A stretch of DNA of 64,000 nucleotides from GCA-001856825 sp049965815 (GTDB lineage: Archaea > Thermoplasmatota > Thermoplasmata > Thermoplasmatales > GCA-001856825). The number at the start of each line of letters is the position of its first letter. The stretch's first letter is position 1. Location: positions 171,449 to 235,448 of the forward strand of contig JBMFVV010000001.1 in NCBI GenBank assembly GCA_049965815.1. Direction: 5' to 3'. This document shows, in pieces, positions 17,349-26,301 of the stretch. Position numbers and translations under genes: made by a program. The notes under the pieces are model-generated. The model had not been told where the DNA came from. It was given only the letters and a program-made list of their open reading frames with translations, and made no database searches.

Positions 17349-18812
17349 ATGTACCATCAAGCAACATTTGATGAACCGATAGTGATCGATATTAAGGGGA
17401 GGAGGACGCTCAAGATTCCACACGAGAATGAAGGGTACAAAGCTGAAGTCCCGGATGCAATGAGGAGGGAGACCATTGGAATTGGAGACAGGGAAGAATT
17501 CTCGGTGATAAGGCATTTCGTGAAACTTTCAGAAATGAACTTTGGGGTAGATACCGGTTTTTACCCTCTCGGCTCATGCACAATGAAATACAACCCGAAG
17601 ATAAACGATGAAATTGCAAACCTTGATGGATTCAGGATGATCCATCCCCTCCAGGATTCCTCGGAAGTCCAGGGGGCTCTCAAGTTACTTTATGAACTCT
17701 CTGAACTGCTAAAGAAAATTACGGGTATGGATGAGATCACCCTTCAACCGCTCGCTGGAGCTGAGGGTGAATTCACCGGATTGTCGATTGTCAGAGCTTA
17801 CTTTGAGTGCAAGAAGGAGCTGGATACGAGGAGAGAGGTTGTTGTGCCAGATTCTGCACACGGATCTAATCCGGCTTCATCACACATGGCTGGGTTTGAT
17901 GTCGTGCAGGTTCCTTCCACAAGCGATGGGACAGTGGACCTGGAAAAGTTCAAGGAAGCAGTCACGGAAAGAACTGCTGCCTTCATGATCACCAATCCAA
18001 ATACGCTTGGTATTTTCGAGGATAAAATAGTGGAAATGGCCAATTACGCACACTCGAAAGGGGCACTTCTTTACTACGACGGCGCAAACCTGAATGGCAT
18101 CATGACAAAGACAACTCCTGCAAAGATGGGGTTCGATATCGTACATCTCAATCTTCACAAGACATTCTCAACACCCCATGGAGGAGGAGGGCCTGGAGCG
18201 GGACCCGTGGGAGTGGTGGAGAAGCTTAAGGATTTCTTACCGTACCCTCTTGTCACTTATGACGGCGAAAAATATTATAACGATTATATTCCACCTAAAA
18301 CTATAGGGAAGGTCGCTAGCTTCTATGGTAATTTCGGTGTATTGGTAAGGGCCTGGACATACATCAAGATGATGGGAGAGGAGGGGCTCAGGGATGCTTG
18401 CGAGACTGCCGTCCTTAATTCCAATTACATGAGAAAGAAGATTCAGGAATTCATGCCTGTCCCTGGTAAAACTATCAAGAAGCACGAGTTTGTTGCCTCA
18501 TCTGTAGGAACTGGAATGCCGAAGGCTGGGGATATAGCCAAGCACCTTATAGATAACGGAGTTCATGCGCCAACCATTTACTTCCCGCTTATAGTACCAG
18601 AAGCACTCATGATAGAACCCACTGAAAGCGCCACGAAGGAAGAGATGGACCTCTTTATTGAAACTGTGAGACAGTCCCTCAAGGTATCTCAGGAAACATT
18701 TGAGAAAGAACCAATGAACCTTAAGGTAACCAGGATAGACGACGTGGATGCGTCAAAGAATCCAAAACCGACTCTCAGAATGGTGAGGAAGGAGCAGAGG
18801 GAATTTTCGTAG
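17349..18812 (+). CDS. gcvPB: Glycine dehydrogenase (decarboxylating) subunit 2
   Basis: The 487-residue protein is the PLP-binding half of the split P protein. The PLP lysine is Lys271 in HLNLHKTFSTPHGGGGPG, and the preceding YYDGANLNG and DSAHGSNPASSHM segments are family signatures. GSCTMKYNPK lies near residue 75. It starts directly at the stop of gcvPA with no spacer, and a GGGAGGTGG site sits at the end of that gene. It is followed by the tRNA-Leu promoter. Confidence 0.96.
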   Translation: MYHQATFDEPIVIDIKGRRTLKIPHENEGYKAEVPDAMRRETIGIGDREEFSVIRHFVKLSEMNFGVDTGFYPLGSCTMKYNPKINDEIANLDGFRMIHPLQDSSEVQGALKLLYELSELLKKITGMDEITLQPLAGAEGEFTGLSIVRAYFECKKELDTRREVVVPDSAHGSNPASSHMAGFDVVQVPSTSDGTVDLEKFKEAVTERTAAFMITNPNTLGIFEDKIVEMANYAHSKGALLYYDGANLNGIMTKTTPAKMGFDIVHLNLHKTFSTPHGGGGPGAGPVGVVEKLKDFLPYPLVTYDGEKYYNDYIPPKTIGKVASFYGNFGVLVRAWTYIKMMGEEGLRDACETAVLNSNYMRKKIQEFMPVPGKTIKKHEFVASSVGTGMPKAGDIAKHLIDNGVHAPTIYFPLIVPEALMIEPTESATKEEMDLFIETVRQSLKVSQETFEKEPMNLKVTRIDDVDASKNPKPTLRMVRKEQREFS

Positions 18813-18815
18813 CAG

Positions 18816-18825
18816 ATTATTTAAG
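18816..18825 (+). promoter_or_regulatory. TATA box of tRNA-Leu
   Basis: ATTATTTAAG lies just after the gcvPB stop, centred 26 nt before the first base of the tRNA. Confidence 0.6.
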
Positions 18826-18846
18826 TTTCCATCAATTCTCCCTCCA

Positions 18847-18931
18847 GCGGAGGTTGCCGAGCTTGGCCAAAGGCGACAGACTCAAGATCTGTTCCTATAG
18901 GGGTTCGCCGGTTCAAATCCGGCCCTCCGCA
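18847..18931 (+). tRNA. tRNA-Leu (anticodon CAA)
   Basis: The acceptor stem GCGGAGG pairs with CCTCCGC, followed by an A discriminator. The anticodon arm ACAGA/TCTGT encloses loop CTCAAGA, giving anticodon CAA (codon UUG). The long variable arm and the TTCAAAT T-loop fit a class II leucine tRNA of 85 nt. CCA is not encoded. Confidence 0.95.
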
Positions 18932-19106
18932 TTCAGGTTGGGAATGATAGATCATTGATTTGTAGACGATTACTTTCACAGCTTTGTGGGGGACCTCTCT
19001 TTCAATTCGATCTTTATTTAGATTTAATGATTTATGTATGTAAATAGCATCTTTGAAATTTTGACCTTGACACTCACTGAAATTAATGGTAGATCCAGTG
19101 GAGAGA

Positions 19107-19964
19107 TCAGAAGATCAGAGCTATACCCAGACCTATTGCAGTAACTATAATACCGATTACCTCGCTGACGGTATAACGTTCGTGCAGTACAGCAATTACA
19201 AGCAGTACAGACACGGGAACTGAGATAATCGTCACAATTCCTGTCAATGCTGTTCCATAGTTCGTTATAAAAACTCCATATGAAGCATTTGCAATACCTG
19301 CCAACGTTCCACCTAGAAATGCCATCATTGCAGCCTTCCTTTGAATGTTAAGCATAGCCCTTCTTCCAATGCCCAGTAGAAGTGTTACAACAAATGCTGT
19401 AAGGTAGAGGAGAAATGTATAGAATGTCGGGTCCCTGATAGATACTGTGGAGAAAAATACCCATTCCAGAGCCCAGAGTATTGGAGCAAGCACAACAAGG
19501 ATGAATGGAATACCAATTGATATGTTCCTAAGCTTGAATTTAGAGGAGCCAAGCACGATTATTCCAAGCAGAGAAATAATGAGACCTATAGTTATAGATT
19601 TCCCAGGATAAATTGATGTAATCAATGCACCAAAGATCAAGATGAGCGGTCCCTGAAGATTGAAGACTGTGCTTGACACTCCTGCATGAACCATTTTCAT
19701 ACCTCCGTACCCGGATAAGTATCCGAATGCCCCGATAGATCCTGCAACTACGACAACCACTACGGGTGGACCAAATGTTACAAAGGAGTATTTCAAAGGT
19801 ATGAAAATTAACTGCTCTATCAGCATGGTGAAAACTATGCCGCCAATGTATATGGCGGTAAACCCCTCAACTGCGGAGTTCTTCAGCCCAACTTTTGCCA
19901 GTGGGATTGCTCCTGAGAAGCCCAGTGTTATCAGGAATATCATTAGAAGCTCCGCCGATGGCAT
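19107..19964 (-). CDS. EamA/DMT family transporter
   Basis: The 285-residue protein has ten hydrophobic segments in two five-segment repeats, the drug/metabolite transporter layout. The second repeat contains the usual GTALTGIVTIISVPVSVLL and the Glu-containing LHERYTVSEVIGIIVTAIG segments. It probably exports a metabolite or amino acid. It is single, with a spacer of about 285 bp to the next gene that shows no other feature. A second family member lies at 41029-41880. Confidence 0.8.
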   Translation of the reverse strand: MPSAELLMIFLITLGFSGAIPLAKVGLKNSAVEGFTAIYIGGIVFTMLIEQLIFIPLKYSFVTFGPPVVVVVVAGSIGAFGYLSGYGGMKMVHAGVSSTVFNLQGPLILIFGALITSIYPGKSITIGLIISLLGIIVLGSSKFKLRNISIGIPFILVVLAPILWALEWVFFSTVSIRDPTFYTFLLYLTAFVVTLLLGIGRRAMLNIQRKAAMMAFLGGTLAGIANASYGVFITNYGTALTGIVTIISVPVSVLLVIAVLHERYTVSEVIGIIVTAIGLGIALIF

Positions 19965-20249
19965 TTTAGAGCGATAATTTCTTCCGACAATAACTTCTTT
20001 GGATATTCAGAGCCCAAAGAGAATGCAAGAATAGACTATAGAGTTACCCTACACGAACTAAGCAATCAAATGAAAGCTTGGATCGCACGGGTGAATTCTA
20101 TCCAGCAATTGTGGGAAATGCAGGAACTCGTCAATAATACGCCCTATTTGATCTAAGGTATCCAGTTTTATTATCCATAACGTTAATCTGCCAAAGTCAG
20201 ATAGCATATTATGAAAATAGGAAAATTTGTCGGGAGGAGGATGTGACAT

Positions 20250-21098
20250 ATGAATACATTTCAACAACAGAAAGCTAAGCAGTTTGCAAATTTGCATAAC
20301 ATTCCGGGACGCATGCTAGTGCTTCCCAACGCATGGGATGTGCCTAGTGCCAAGATATTTGAGAACTCGGGTTTTCCTGCGATCGCAACCACTAGTGCCG
20401 GGATGTTCGTATCACTGGGATTCCCTGATGGCGAAGCAATAGGCAGACGAAGATTCCTTTCAGCTGTGAAAATGATTGCAGGCGTTCTTTCTGTGCCATT
20501 GTCAATCGATGCGGTAGCTGGTTTTGGAAAGAACATAAAGGAACTTAAGCTGACAGTAAAGGGAATTATAGAAACAGGAGCAGTGGGACTTAACATTGAA
20601 GATTTTGATCACGAAACAGGAAAGCTGTATCCGCTGGAATCTCAGCTGGAAAAAATAGCGGCAATAAAGGAGGTAGGGGAATCTATGGGCATTGACTTTT
20701 TTATAAACGCGAGGACCGACGCACTGCGTTACTTTGAGGGTGATGATGATGAGAAGTTCGCAGAATCCGTGGAAAGGAGCAAGAAGTTCAGGGATGCGGG
20801 TGCAGGTTGCGTATACCCAATGGGTCTTGTGAGAAGGGAGGACATAGAACGATTTGTGAGGGAGATGAATGGTTTCCCTATCAATGTAATGTTACGAAGC
20901 ACAACACCGCCACTAAAAGAATTGGAACGCCTGGGTATCAGGAGAGCCAGTTTCGGTCCAGGTGCTATTCATGCTGCAATGGGTTTGCTGAAACGAATTT
21001 CGAGTGAAGTATTGAATGAGGGGAAGATCGAATCACTGATAAATGGTGCCATAACATATGATGAACTTGTTGACCTCTCCAGGCGAACAGATGGATGA
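20250..21098 (+). CDS. Isocitrate lyase/PEP mutase superfamily enzyme
   Basis: The 282-residue protein has the PEP mutase/isocitrate lyase barrel: LPNAWDVPSAKIFE (about 25-38), TSAGM, the metal-binding SIDAVAGFG (Asp, then E), GLNIEDFDHE (Glu/Asp) and INARTDAL. The catalytic flexible-loop KKCG of true isocitrate lyases is absent. Members of this branch cleave or decarboxylate 2-oxo acids such as oxaloacetate or methylisocitrate-like substrates; the exact reaction is unknown. A strong GGGAGGAGGATGTGA stretch precedes the ATG. Confidence 0.8.
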   Translation: MNTFQQQKAKQFANLHNIPGRMLVLPNAWDVPSAKIFENSGFPAIATTSAGMFVSLGFPDGEAIGRRRFLSAVKMIAGVLSVPLSIDAVAGFGKNIKELKLTVKGIIETGAVGLNIEDFDHETGKLYPLESQLEKIAAIKEVGESMGIDFFINARTDALRYFEGDDDEKFAESVERSKKFRDAGAGCVYPMGLVRREDIERFVREMNGFPINVMLRSTTPPLKELERLGIRRASFGPGAIHAAMGLLKRISSEVLNEGKIESLINGAITYDELVDLSRRTDG

Positions 21099-21117
21099 AA
21101 AAGTGAGTGGTCAAAGC

Positions 21118-22110
21118 TTATGTTCTTTCCAGCTTGAATTTTTTTAGTGCCAGTTCCTCATTTATCTGCTTCATTTGCTTTTCGGCCCTTTTATGTGCTT
21201 CCATCAGTTCCTTGAGTGATTTCAGGTATGCCAGTTTGTCCCTGACATATGCAGCTCTCTCGTTAAGGTATTCATCAATTGTTACACCATCTTCCTTCAC
21301 ATTGCTCAGGATCTTTTCCATCATAGGAACAGATAGTCCTAGATTCATGAGCTCCTCAAAATACCTTGAAACCTTTAGGAACTGATCTACTGTCATGTCC
21401 CTCTTTCCAATAAGAGCTATCTGGGAGGATACCTCAACAATCTTCTTCTCATCAAAGTTCGAGTGTTTCAGACCATCGATTGTGCTCTTTATGGCATTCT
21501 CATCTTCCTCTCCGCCGGTCAGTTCCTGTTTTAGATAACTGGCGAATGCAATCTCCTTCTCAAGGCCCTTCTTTTTCTCTTCTACTGCCTCAAGCTCCTT
21601 CCTTAACTTTCCCAATCTTTCCGTAAGTTCCAAACTTTGAATCTCCTTGCTCTTAATTTCTCTGTTGAGTTCCTTTCCTCTCTCCACCATGTCATCCAGT
21701 GCCTTTGGTATTTCCACGTAATCTATGTTCCCGTACTTGGCAAGTTTCATCATCTTCTCTGCAGTCTTTACGAACTGTGATCCCTTCTCATCACCCAGTG
21801 AGTAGATTTCATTCACTATCCCTATGATTTTCTCCCTGTCTTTATCCTTAAATATCTCATAGTAGTGGTAGCCTTCAACTATATCGTGGGGAGTAATGTC
21901 CTTGTCCCTGATTAGAAACGCTAGCTCCTTAAGTTCCTGGGCTATGTCATTACCTAAGTCCATGTTTATGTAACCTTGTTTCCACTCCTCGATCACTTCC
22001 TCAACCGAACTGAGTGATATTCTTTCTTCTAGAGATATGTCTTCAAGTTTCCTTCCATTTACGAATTTCACGATAACCCTATTTTTAGTTTTTAATGGAA
22101 CCGAACTCAT
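21118..22110 (-). CDS. Hypothetical coiled-coil protein with N-terminal HTH-like region
   Basis: Unrecognised 330-residue protein. The N-terminus (about 8-45) reads like a helix-turn-helix with a resolvase/sigma-4 look: KFVNGRKLEDISLEERISLSSVEEVIEEW. A long heptad-rich coiled coil runs about 145-195, and another helix pair closes the protein (about 290-330). The composition is highly charged and cytoplasmic. It could be a DNA-associated structural or regulatory protein of the lineage; this is inference. It lies convergent to the PEP-mutase-type gene with 19 bp between them. Confidence 0.65.
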   Translation of the reverse strand: MSSVPLKTKNRVIVKFVNGRKLEDISLEERISLSSVEEVIEEWKQGYINMDLGNDIAQELKELAFLIRDKDITPHDIVEGYHYYEIFKDKDREKIIGIVNEIYSLGDEKGSQFVKTAEKMMKLAKYGNIDYVEIPKALDDMVERGKELNREIKSKEIQSLELTERLGKLRKELEAVEEKKKGLEKEIAFASYLKQELTGGEEDENAIKSTIDGLKHSNFDEKKIVEVSSQIALIGKRDMTVDQFLKVSRYFEELMNLGLSVPMMEKILSNVKEDGVTIDEYLNERAAYVRDKLAYLKSLKELMEAHKRAEKQMKQINEELALKKFKLERT

Positions 22111-22247
22111 TCGAGTTTCTAGGAAAACCCGATATATAACTGTTATTTCTTATAACTGCAAATATCCGCTCTTTGACCGTTTTAGTTTGGTTCGCCCATT
22201 CACGCAAATACAATATATTCTATTGCCCTTTCACGATCGAGTTCCCA

Positions 22248-22880
22248 ATGAATATAGAGAAACTGAAAGTTGGTCCACTGCAAACAAACTGTTACATACT
22301 GATAGAAGACAAGAGGTGTATAGTGATAGATGCGGGAGGAGACCAAGACACAATAATTACATTCCTGGAGAAAAGAGACATAAAGCCTGAATTAATCCTA
22401 GCCACCCACGGTCACTTTGATCACATTCTTTCTGTATCTGCAATTAAATCAAAATACGGAGCACAATTCCTGATCAGCAAGAAGGATACAGAGATAGTAA
22501 AAGGGTTCGAGCAATTTGTTGAGAGATATGTAGGGATTGATCCTGGACTGACCCCGGTTCCTGACGATTACATAGAAAACGATGAAACTATCAAACTCGG
22601 AGATAATTCCATTCGAGTCGTTGAGACCCCCGGGCATACACCAGGAAGCTGTTCATTCATCGTTGGCGACAACATTTTCACAGGCGATTTCATTTTCAAA
22701 GGTACGATCGGCAGGACTGATTTCGGTGGTTCGAACTCCGACATGATGTCAAGCATTGAGTGGGCCAAAAAACTTGACAGTGATTTCGTGCTTTATCCAG
22801 GGCACGGAGATTCTACAACGCTCGAGAATGAGAAGAGAAACAATCCATTCTTTAGAGGGCACTCACCAGGTGGAAAGTGA
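22248..22880 (+). CDS. MBL-fold metallo-hydrolase (glyoxalase II-like)
   Basis: The 210-residue protein has all metallo-beta-lactamase motifs: THGHFDHI (His-x-His-x-Asp-His), PGHTPGS, TGDFIF and the C-terminal PGHGD. The short domain after residue 80 and total length match the YcbL/glyoxalase II-like class, which hydrolyses thioesters such as S-lactoyl adducts. The longest frame starts 25 codons upstream, but the ATG at 22248 begins the conserved first strand (KLKVGPLQTNCYI), so I use it. Confidence 0.88.
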   Translation: MNIEKLKVGPLQTNCYILIEDKRCIVIDAGGDQDTIITFLEKRDIKPELILATHGHFDHILSVSAIKSKYGAQFLISKKDTEIVKGFEQFVERYVGIDPGLTPVPDDYIENDETIKLGDNSIRVVETPGHTPGSCSFIVGDNIFTGDFIFKGTIGRTDFGGSNSDMMSSIEWAKKLDSDFVLYPGHGDSTTLENEKRNNPFFRGHSPGGK

Positions 22881-22912
22881 CGTTAAGACGTTAGATCTGA
22901 GAATAGAAGAAG

Positions 22913-23179
22913 CTAATGCAACAGGTCTGTAACCTTTATTGATTTACCATCTTTCAATATGCTGGTATCATCTTCGAAATCCGCATTGATGGCCAGATTC
23001 CTTCCCTTACCCGTATCGATAAGGAAGAATGATTTCTTTTCACTTCCTTTCAGTAGGACCCTAACCTTGTTTGATAATTTTCCACCTGACTCGTAACCGT
23101 ATATGACAAAATTCCCTGAATCGATGTAAATTCTCCTTTCCACTTTGCCACTTTTTGTGACGGTTTCATAATCTTCCAT
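22913..23179 (-). CDS. Hypothetical small beta-rich protein
   Basis: Unrecognised 88-residue protein, beginning MEDYETVTKSGKVERRIY, rich in beta strands and lysine. A TATA-like TTAAAATTATATG at 23201-23213 lies about 27 nt before the ATG at 23179, which supports this start over the longer frame from 23215. It is divergent from the CDGSH gene and converges with the MBL-fold gene. Confidence 0.55.
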   Translation of the reverse strand: MEDYETVTKSGKVERRIYIDSGNFVIYGYESGGKLSNKVRVLLKGSEKKSFFLIDTGKGRNLAINADFEDDTSILKDGKSIKVTDLLH

Positions 23180-23284
23180 GTTTGAGAAACACCGATTGAC
23201 ATATAATTTTAACACAGAAAATTGGTCTATAATTAAACATTTTGAGTTAACAAAATTTTTTTAACTACTTCTCATTTCAACACT

Positions 23285-23548
23285 ATGAGGATAGTTATTC
23301 ACGAAAGAACAGGCCCTTACAAGATGAAGGTCAGGGACCTGCCAGGGGCAGAGAAAATAGATCCTAACTCAAAAGTTCTGGATCTCCCCATAGAATTCTG
23401 CGGATGCGGGTTGTCACACGATAAGCCATTCTGCGATGGAAGTCATAGGATAACAAGAGAGGAAGAACCGTCGCACATCTACACATACAATGAAGCCAAG
23501 GAGAGAATAATAGCTGGAAAATTCTACAAACCAGAAGGAAAAATTTAA
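23285..23548 (+). CDS. CDGSH-type iron-sulfur protein
   Basis: The 87-residue protein carries the CDGSH cluster-binding motif: CGCGLSHDKPFCDGSH (about 39-54), with three Cys and the terminal His as ligands for a 2Fe-2S cluster. The preceding region MRIVIHERTGPYKMKV fits the N-terminal strands of archaeal CDGSH proteins. It likely serves in redox or iron-sulfur handling in the cytoplasm. It is monocistronic with an AT-rich promoter region upstream. Confidence 0.9.
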   Translation: MRIVIHERTGPYKMKVRDLPGAEKIDPNSKVLDLPIEFCGCGLSHDKPFCDGSHRITREEEPSHIYTYNEAKERIIAGKFYKPEGKI

Positions 23549-23601
23549 AGGAATATGCTTTAAGGCACTGGTTTTTCTTCTTTTAATTTACTAAGTATTT
23601 C

Positions 23602-23609
23602 TTATATAC
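23602..23609 (+). promoter_or_regulatory. TATA box of pirin gene
   Basis: TTATATAC is centred about 24 nt upstream of the ATG at 23629, supporting a leaderless transcript. Confidence 0.6.
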
Positions 23610-23628
23610 CTATGAACAATATCAAGCA

Positions 23629-24516
23629 ATGACAAGCAACTTTGAAAATAACAAACTCATTCCAAGCCTGATACTCAAGGGCAAAGAGGTAAGGGATGGG
23701 GCTGGAGTCAAACTGTCGAGGCTATTCGGCTCCCCTGGGACGTTCGAATTTACTGATCCTTTCCTGCTGCTGGATTACTTTGGATCTGACAGGCCAGAGG
23801 ATTATGAAATGGGATTTCCCTGGCACCCTCATAGGGGGATAGAAACACTGACATACCTGCTGAAGGGAAATGTAGACCACGAGGACAGCATGGGCAACAG
23901 CGGTACTATACACCCTGGGGAGATCCAATGGATGACTGCAGGAAGTGGAATATTCCACCAGGAAATGCCAAGTTCATTTGGCCAAGACAGGGAGATGCTT
24001 GGATTCCAATTGTGGATTAACCTGAGGAAGGTGGATAAGCTCTCGAAACCAACCTACAGAAGCATAGATGTGAACCACCTGAACAAGCTTCAGTCCAACA
24101 GGAATGAAATAAAAGTCATATCAGGAAGCATCCTAGGCAGCGATAACCCTTCAATGCAAAGGCACAGTCTTGATGTGAGTTATTTTGACATAACTTCAAA
24201 TGGCGGTTCTCTGGAGATACCGAAACAGGAAGGGTTCACTTCTTTGATAATTCCACTAGAAGGAAAACTGATGGCAAATGGTACTCAACTGGAAAAATTA
24301 GAAGTGGCCGTTTACAATTCGAGTAAAGGAATAATAAGAATAGATGGAGACCAGAAACATCGATATATCTACATATCAGGAAGGAGGACAAACGAATCGA
24401 TCAGCTGGTACGGTCCAATTGTCATGAACGATTGGAAGGAGATAGAAGATTCCTTCAGGGAACTTCAGAATGGGACTTTCATAAGGGATAAGAACCCAAG
24501 TTTCACCTCTTTTTAA
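23629..24516 (+). CDS. Pirin family protein
   Basis: The 295-residue bicupin matches pirin. The N-terminal cupin holds the metal ligands in FPWHPHRGIETLTY (two His), VDHEDSMGN (His) and GSGIFHQEMP (Glu/His), plus the QWMTAG signature. Pirins bind iron; bacterial members have quercetinase activity or regulatory roles, and the archaeal role is unknown. The length is normal. It is followed after 64 bp by the hydroxyacid dehydrogenase gene on the same strand. Confidence 0.9.
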   Translation: MTSNFENNKLIPSLILKGKEVRDGAGVKLSRLFGSPGTFEFTDPFLLLDYFGSDRPEDYEMGFPWHPHRGIETLTYLLKGNVDHEDSMGNSGTIHPGEIQWMTAGSGIFHQEMPSSFGQDREMLGFQLWINLRKVDKLSKPTYRSIDVNHLNKLQSNRNEIKVISGSILGSDNPSMQRHSLDVSYFDITSNGGSLEIPKQEGFTSLIIPLEGKLMANGTQLEKLEVAVYNSSKGIIRIDGDQKHRYIYISGRRTNESISWYGPIVMNDWKEIEDSFRELQNGTFIRDKNPSFTSF

Positions 24517-24580
24517 AGATGGTAACAATAGGAAGATTGGGCGAGAAAAGCCATAACTACTCTGATCACATCTACGTGAT

Positions 24581-25504
24581 ATGAAGCTATTTGTACCATT
24601 CAAACTGGACGAAAAATACATGAAAATAGGCAGGGAGATCATCGGTGATGATAATATTATATGGTTTCCCGAAACAGGGGATGCAGATATTCTGCTTATT
24701 CGAGGGAACGATTTCCCTAAGGATAGAAAATTCAAATTCATTCAGACTGTGAGTGCTGGTACAGACCACATAAACTTGAAAAATATTGATGATAGTACCA
24801 TAATAGCTAGTAATGCGGGTGCATATTCAATTTCAGTTGCAGAGCACGCGATAGCTCTCATGCTGTCACGGTCGAAGTACATCTCTACATTCGAAAATGA
24901 AACAAGAGCTGGTATCTACAAACCAAGGCCTACAAGGCTCCTTCATGGAAAAACTCTGGGAATCATAGGGTATGGAGGCATAGGGAGCAGGACAGCAGAA
25001 ATAGCAAAGTCATTTGGCATGAGAGTGATATCAATTGCGAGAGGTCACAGAGATACTTACTCGGATGAGTATCTTTCCATGGAGGATCTGGATATATTGC
25101 TTAAGCAGGCAGATTACGTACTAATATCCATACCGCTTACTACCAGAACCCTAGGGCTCATTGGCAAAAGAGAGCTTAAATTGTTAAAGAAGGATTGTAC
25201 AATAATCAATGTTGCAAGACCGGAAATAGTGAAGAAAGAAGAGATGTTAGAATTCCTTGACGAGAACAATGAAGCTTCTTACCTGACAGATGTATGGTGG
25301 GGAGAACCAGAACTTGATGGGTCAAGGCGAGAAAATGTTGTTATTACTCCACACATAGCTGGCGGCCTTTCCGGTGAGATCATGGAATTTTCTTATAGAA
25401 GCGCGTTCGAAAACATAAAGAGGTATATGGATGGAAAAGAGCCGAGAAACATCGTTAAGAGAGATGAGGGAATTTTCATAGAGAGGGAGAAGATTGGCAT
25501 ATGA
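24581..25504 (+). CDS. D-2-hydroxyacid dehydrogenase, NAD(P)-dependent
   Basis: The 307-residue protein belongs to the D-isomer-specific 2-hydroxyacid dehydrogenases. It has the dinucleotide-binding GIIGYGGIGSR, the catalytic Arg in INVARPEIV, an acidic residue in DVWWGEPEL and the catalytic His in TPHIAGG. It reduces a 2-oxo acid such as glyoxylate or hydroxypyruvate, or the reverse. The substrate-binding domain is shorter than in phosphoglycerate dehydrogenases and no ACT domain is present, so serA is unlikely. Confidence 0.85.
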   Translation: MKLFVPFKLDEKYMKIGREIIGDDNIIWFPETGDADILLIRGNDFPKDRKFKFIQTVSAGTDHINLKNIDDSTIIASNAGAYSISVAEHAIALMLSRSKYISTFENETRAGIYKPRPTRLLHGKTLGIIGYGGIGSRTAEIAKSFGMRVISIARGHRDTYSDEYLSMEDLDILLKQADYVLISIPLTTRTLGLIGKRELKLLKKDCTIINVARPEIVKKEEMLEFLDENNEASYLTDVWWGEPELDGSRRENVVITPHIAGGLSGEIMEFSYRSAFENIKRYMDGKEPRNIVKRDEGIFIEREKIGI

Positions 25505-25585
25505 CCTGCGATTCATTACCACGTAAATAAAAATCTGGCTGATGCAAAGGGAGAAAATCTTTTTAGTCCTTTGGATTAGTGAAAT

Positions 25586-26242
25586 GTGGCAACAGATATA
25601 ACAAAGGTGAGAAGGCATCCCGAAAGGGCCAGTTATGATAAGGAACTCCTGCTGGACATTCTTGAAAGAGGCCTCGTTTGTCAGGTTGCATTCCAACAGG
25701 CCGGCCTTCCTTTTATAATTCCGATGACTTATTACAATGATTCAGATTACATTTACATTCACGGTAGCCCGGCGGCCAGGATTTCAAACACTCTCAGAGA
25801 CGGTCCGACAATTGCAATTTCAGTGCTGGAACTTAATGGCCTGGTACTTGCGAAAGGGCTAGCTGATAATTCGATGAACTACAGGTCGGCGATAATATTC
25901 GGTAAACCGGAAGAGCTACTTACGGAAGAGGAAAAGATGTCCTTCTTCAAGGAATGGATAGATCGCCTGATACCTGGAAGAAAGGAAGATACTGCACTTC
26001 CCAATCACGACGAACTGAAGACTGTCAGTGTTTTCAGGATAAAACTTGATCAGTTCTCTGTAAAGGTGCGGAGGGGAGGGCCTTCAGAGCTAAGAAAGGA
26101 CCAGAATATATGGTCTGGAGTTGTACCCCTTTCCATAAGTGCACATGATCCAGTCTTTGCATCCAGTCCTCATACGCCCGAGTACTTGCAAAAATTCATA
26201 GACAGAAAGAATGAGGAATGGAAGAGGGATAAACAAGCGTGA
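25586..26242 (+). CDS. Pyridoxamine 5'-phosphate oxidase-like flavin protein
   Basis: The 218-residue protein has the split-barrel FMN-binding fold of the PNPOx-like/NimA group: CQVAFQQAGLPFIIPMTYYN, YIYIHGSPAARI and ISVLELNGLVLAKG. These bind flavin or F420 in related proteins; true pyridoxine oxidase motifs are not clear. The start is a GTG. The function is a predicted small-molecule reductase. It is a separate gene, followed by a convergent peptidase gene. Confidence 0.8.
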   Translation: MATDITKVRRHPERASYDKELLLDILERGLVCQVAFQQAGLPFIIPMTYYNDSDYIYIHGSPAARISNTLRDGPTIAISVLELNGLVLAKGLADNSMNYRSAIIFGKPEELLTEEEKMSFFKEWIDRLIPGRKEDTALPNHDELKTVSVFRIKLDQFSVKVRRGGPSELRKDQNIWSGVVPLSISAHDPVFASSPHTPEYLQKFIDRKNEEWKRDKQA

Positions 26243-26301
26243 AACAATTTTCAGTCCATCATGAATTCTGCTCATTGAATGTGTTGTAATTATCCTTTCT
26301 T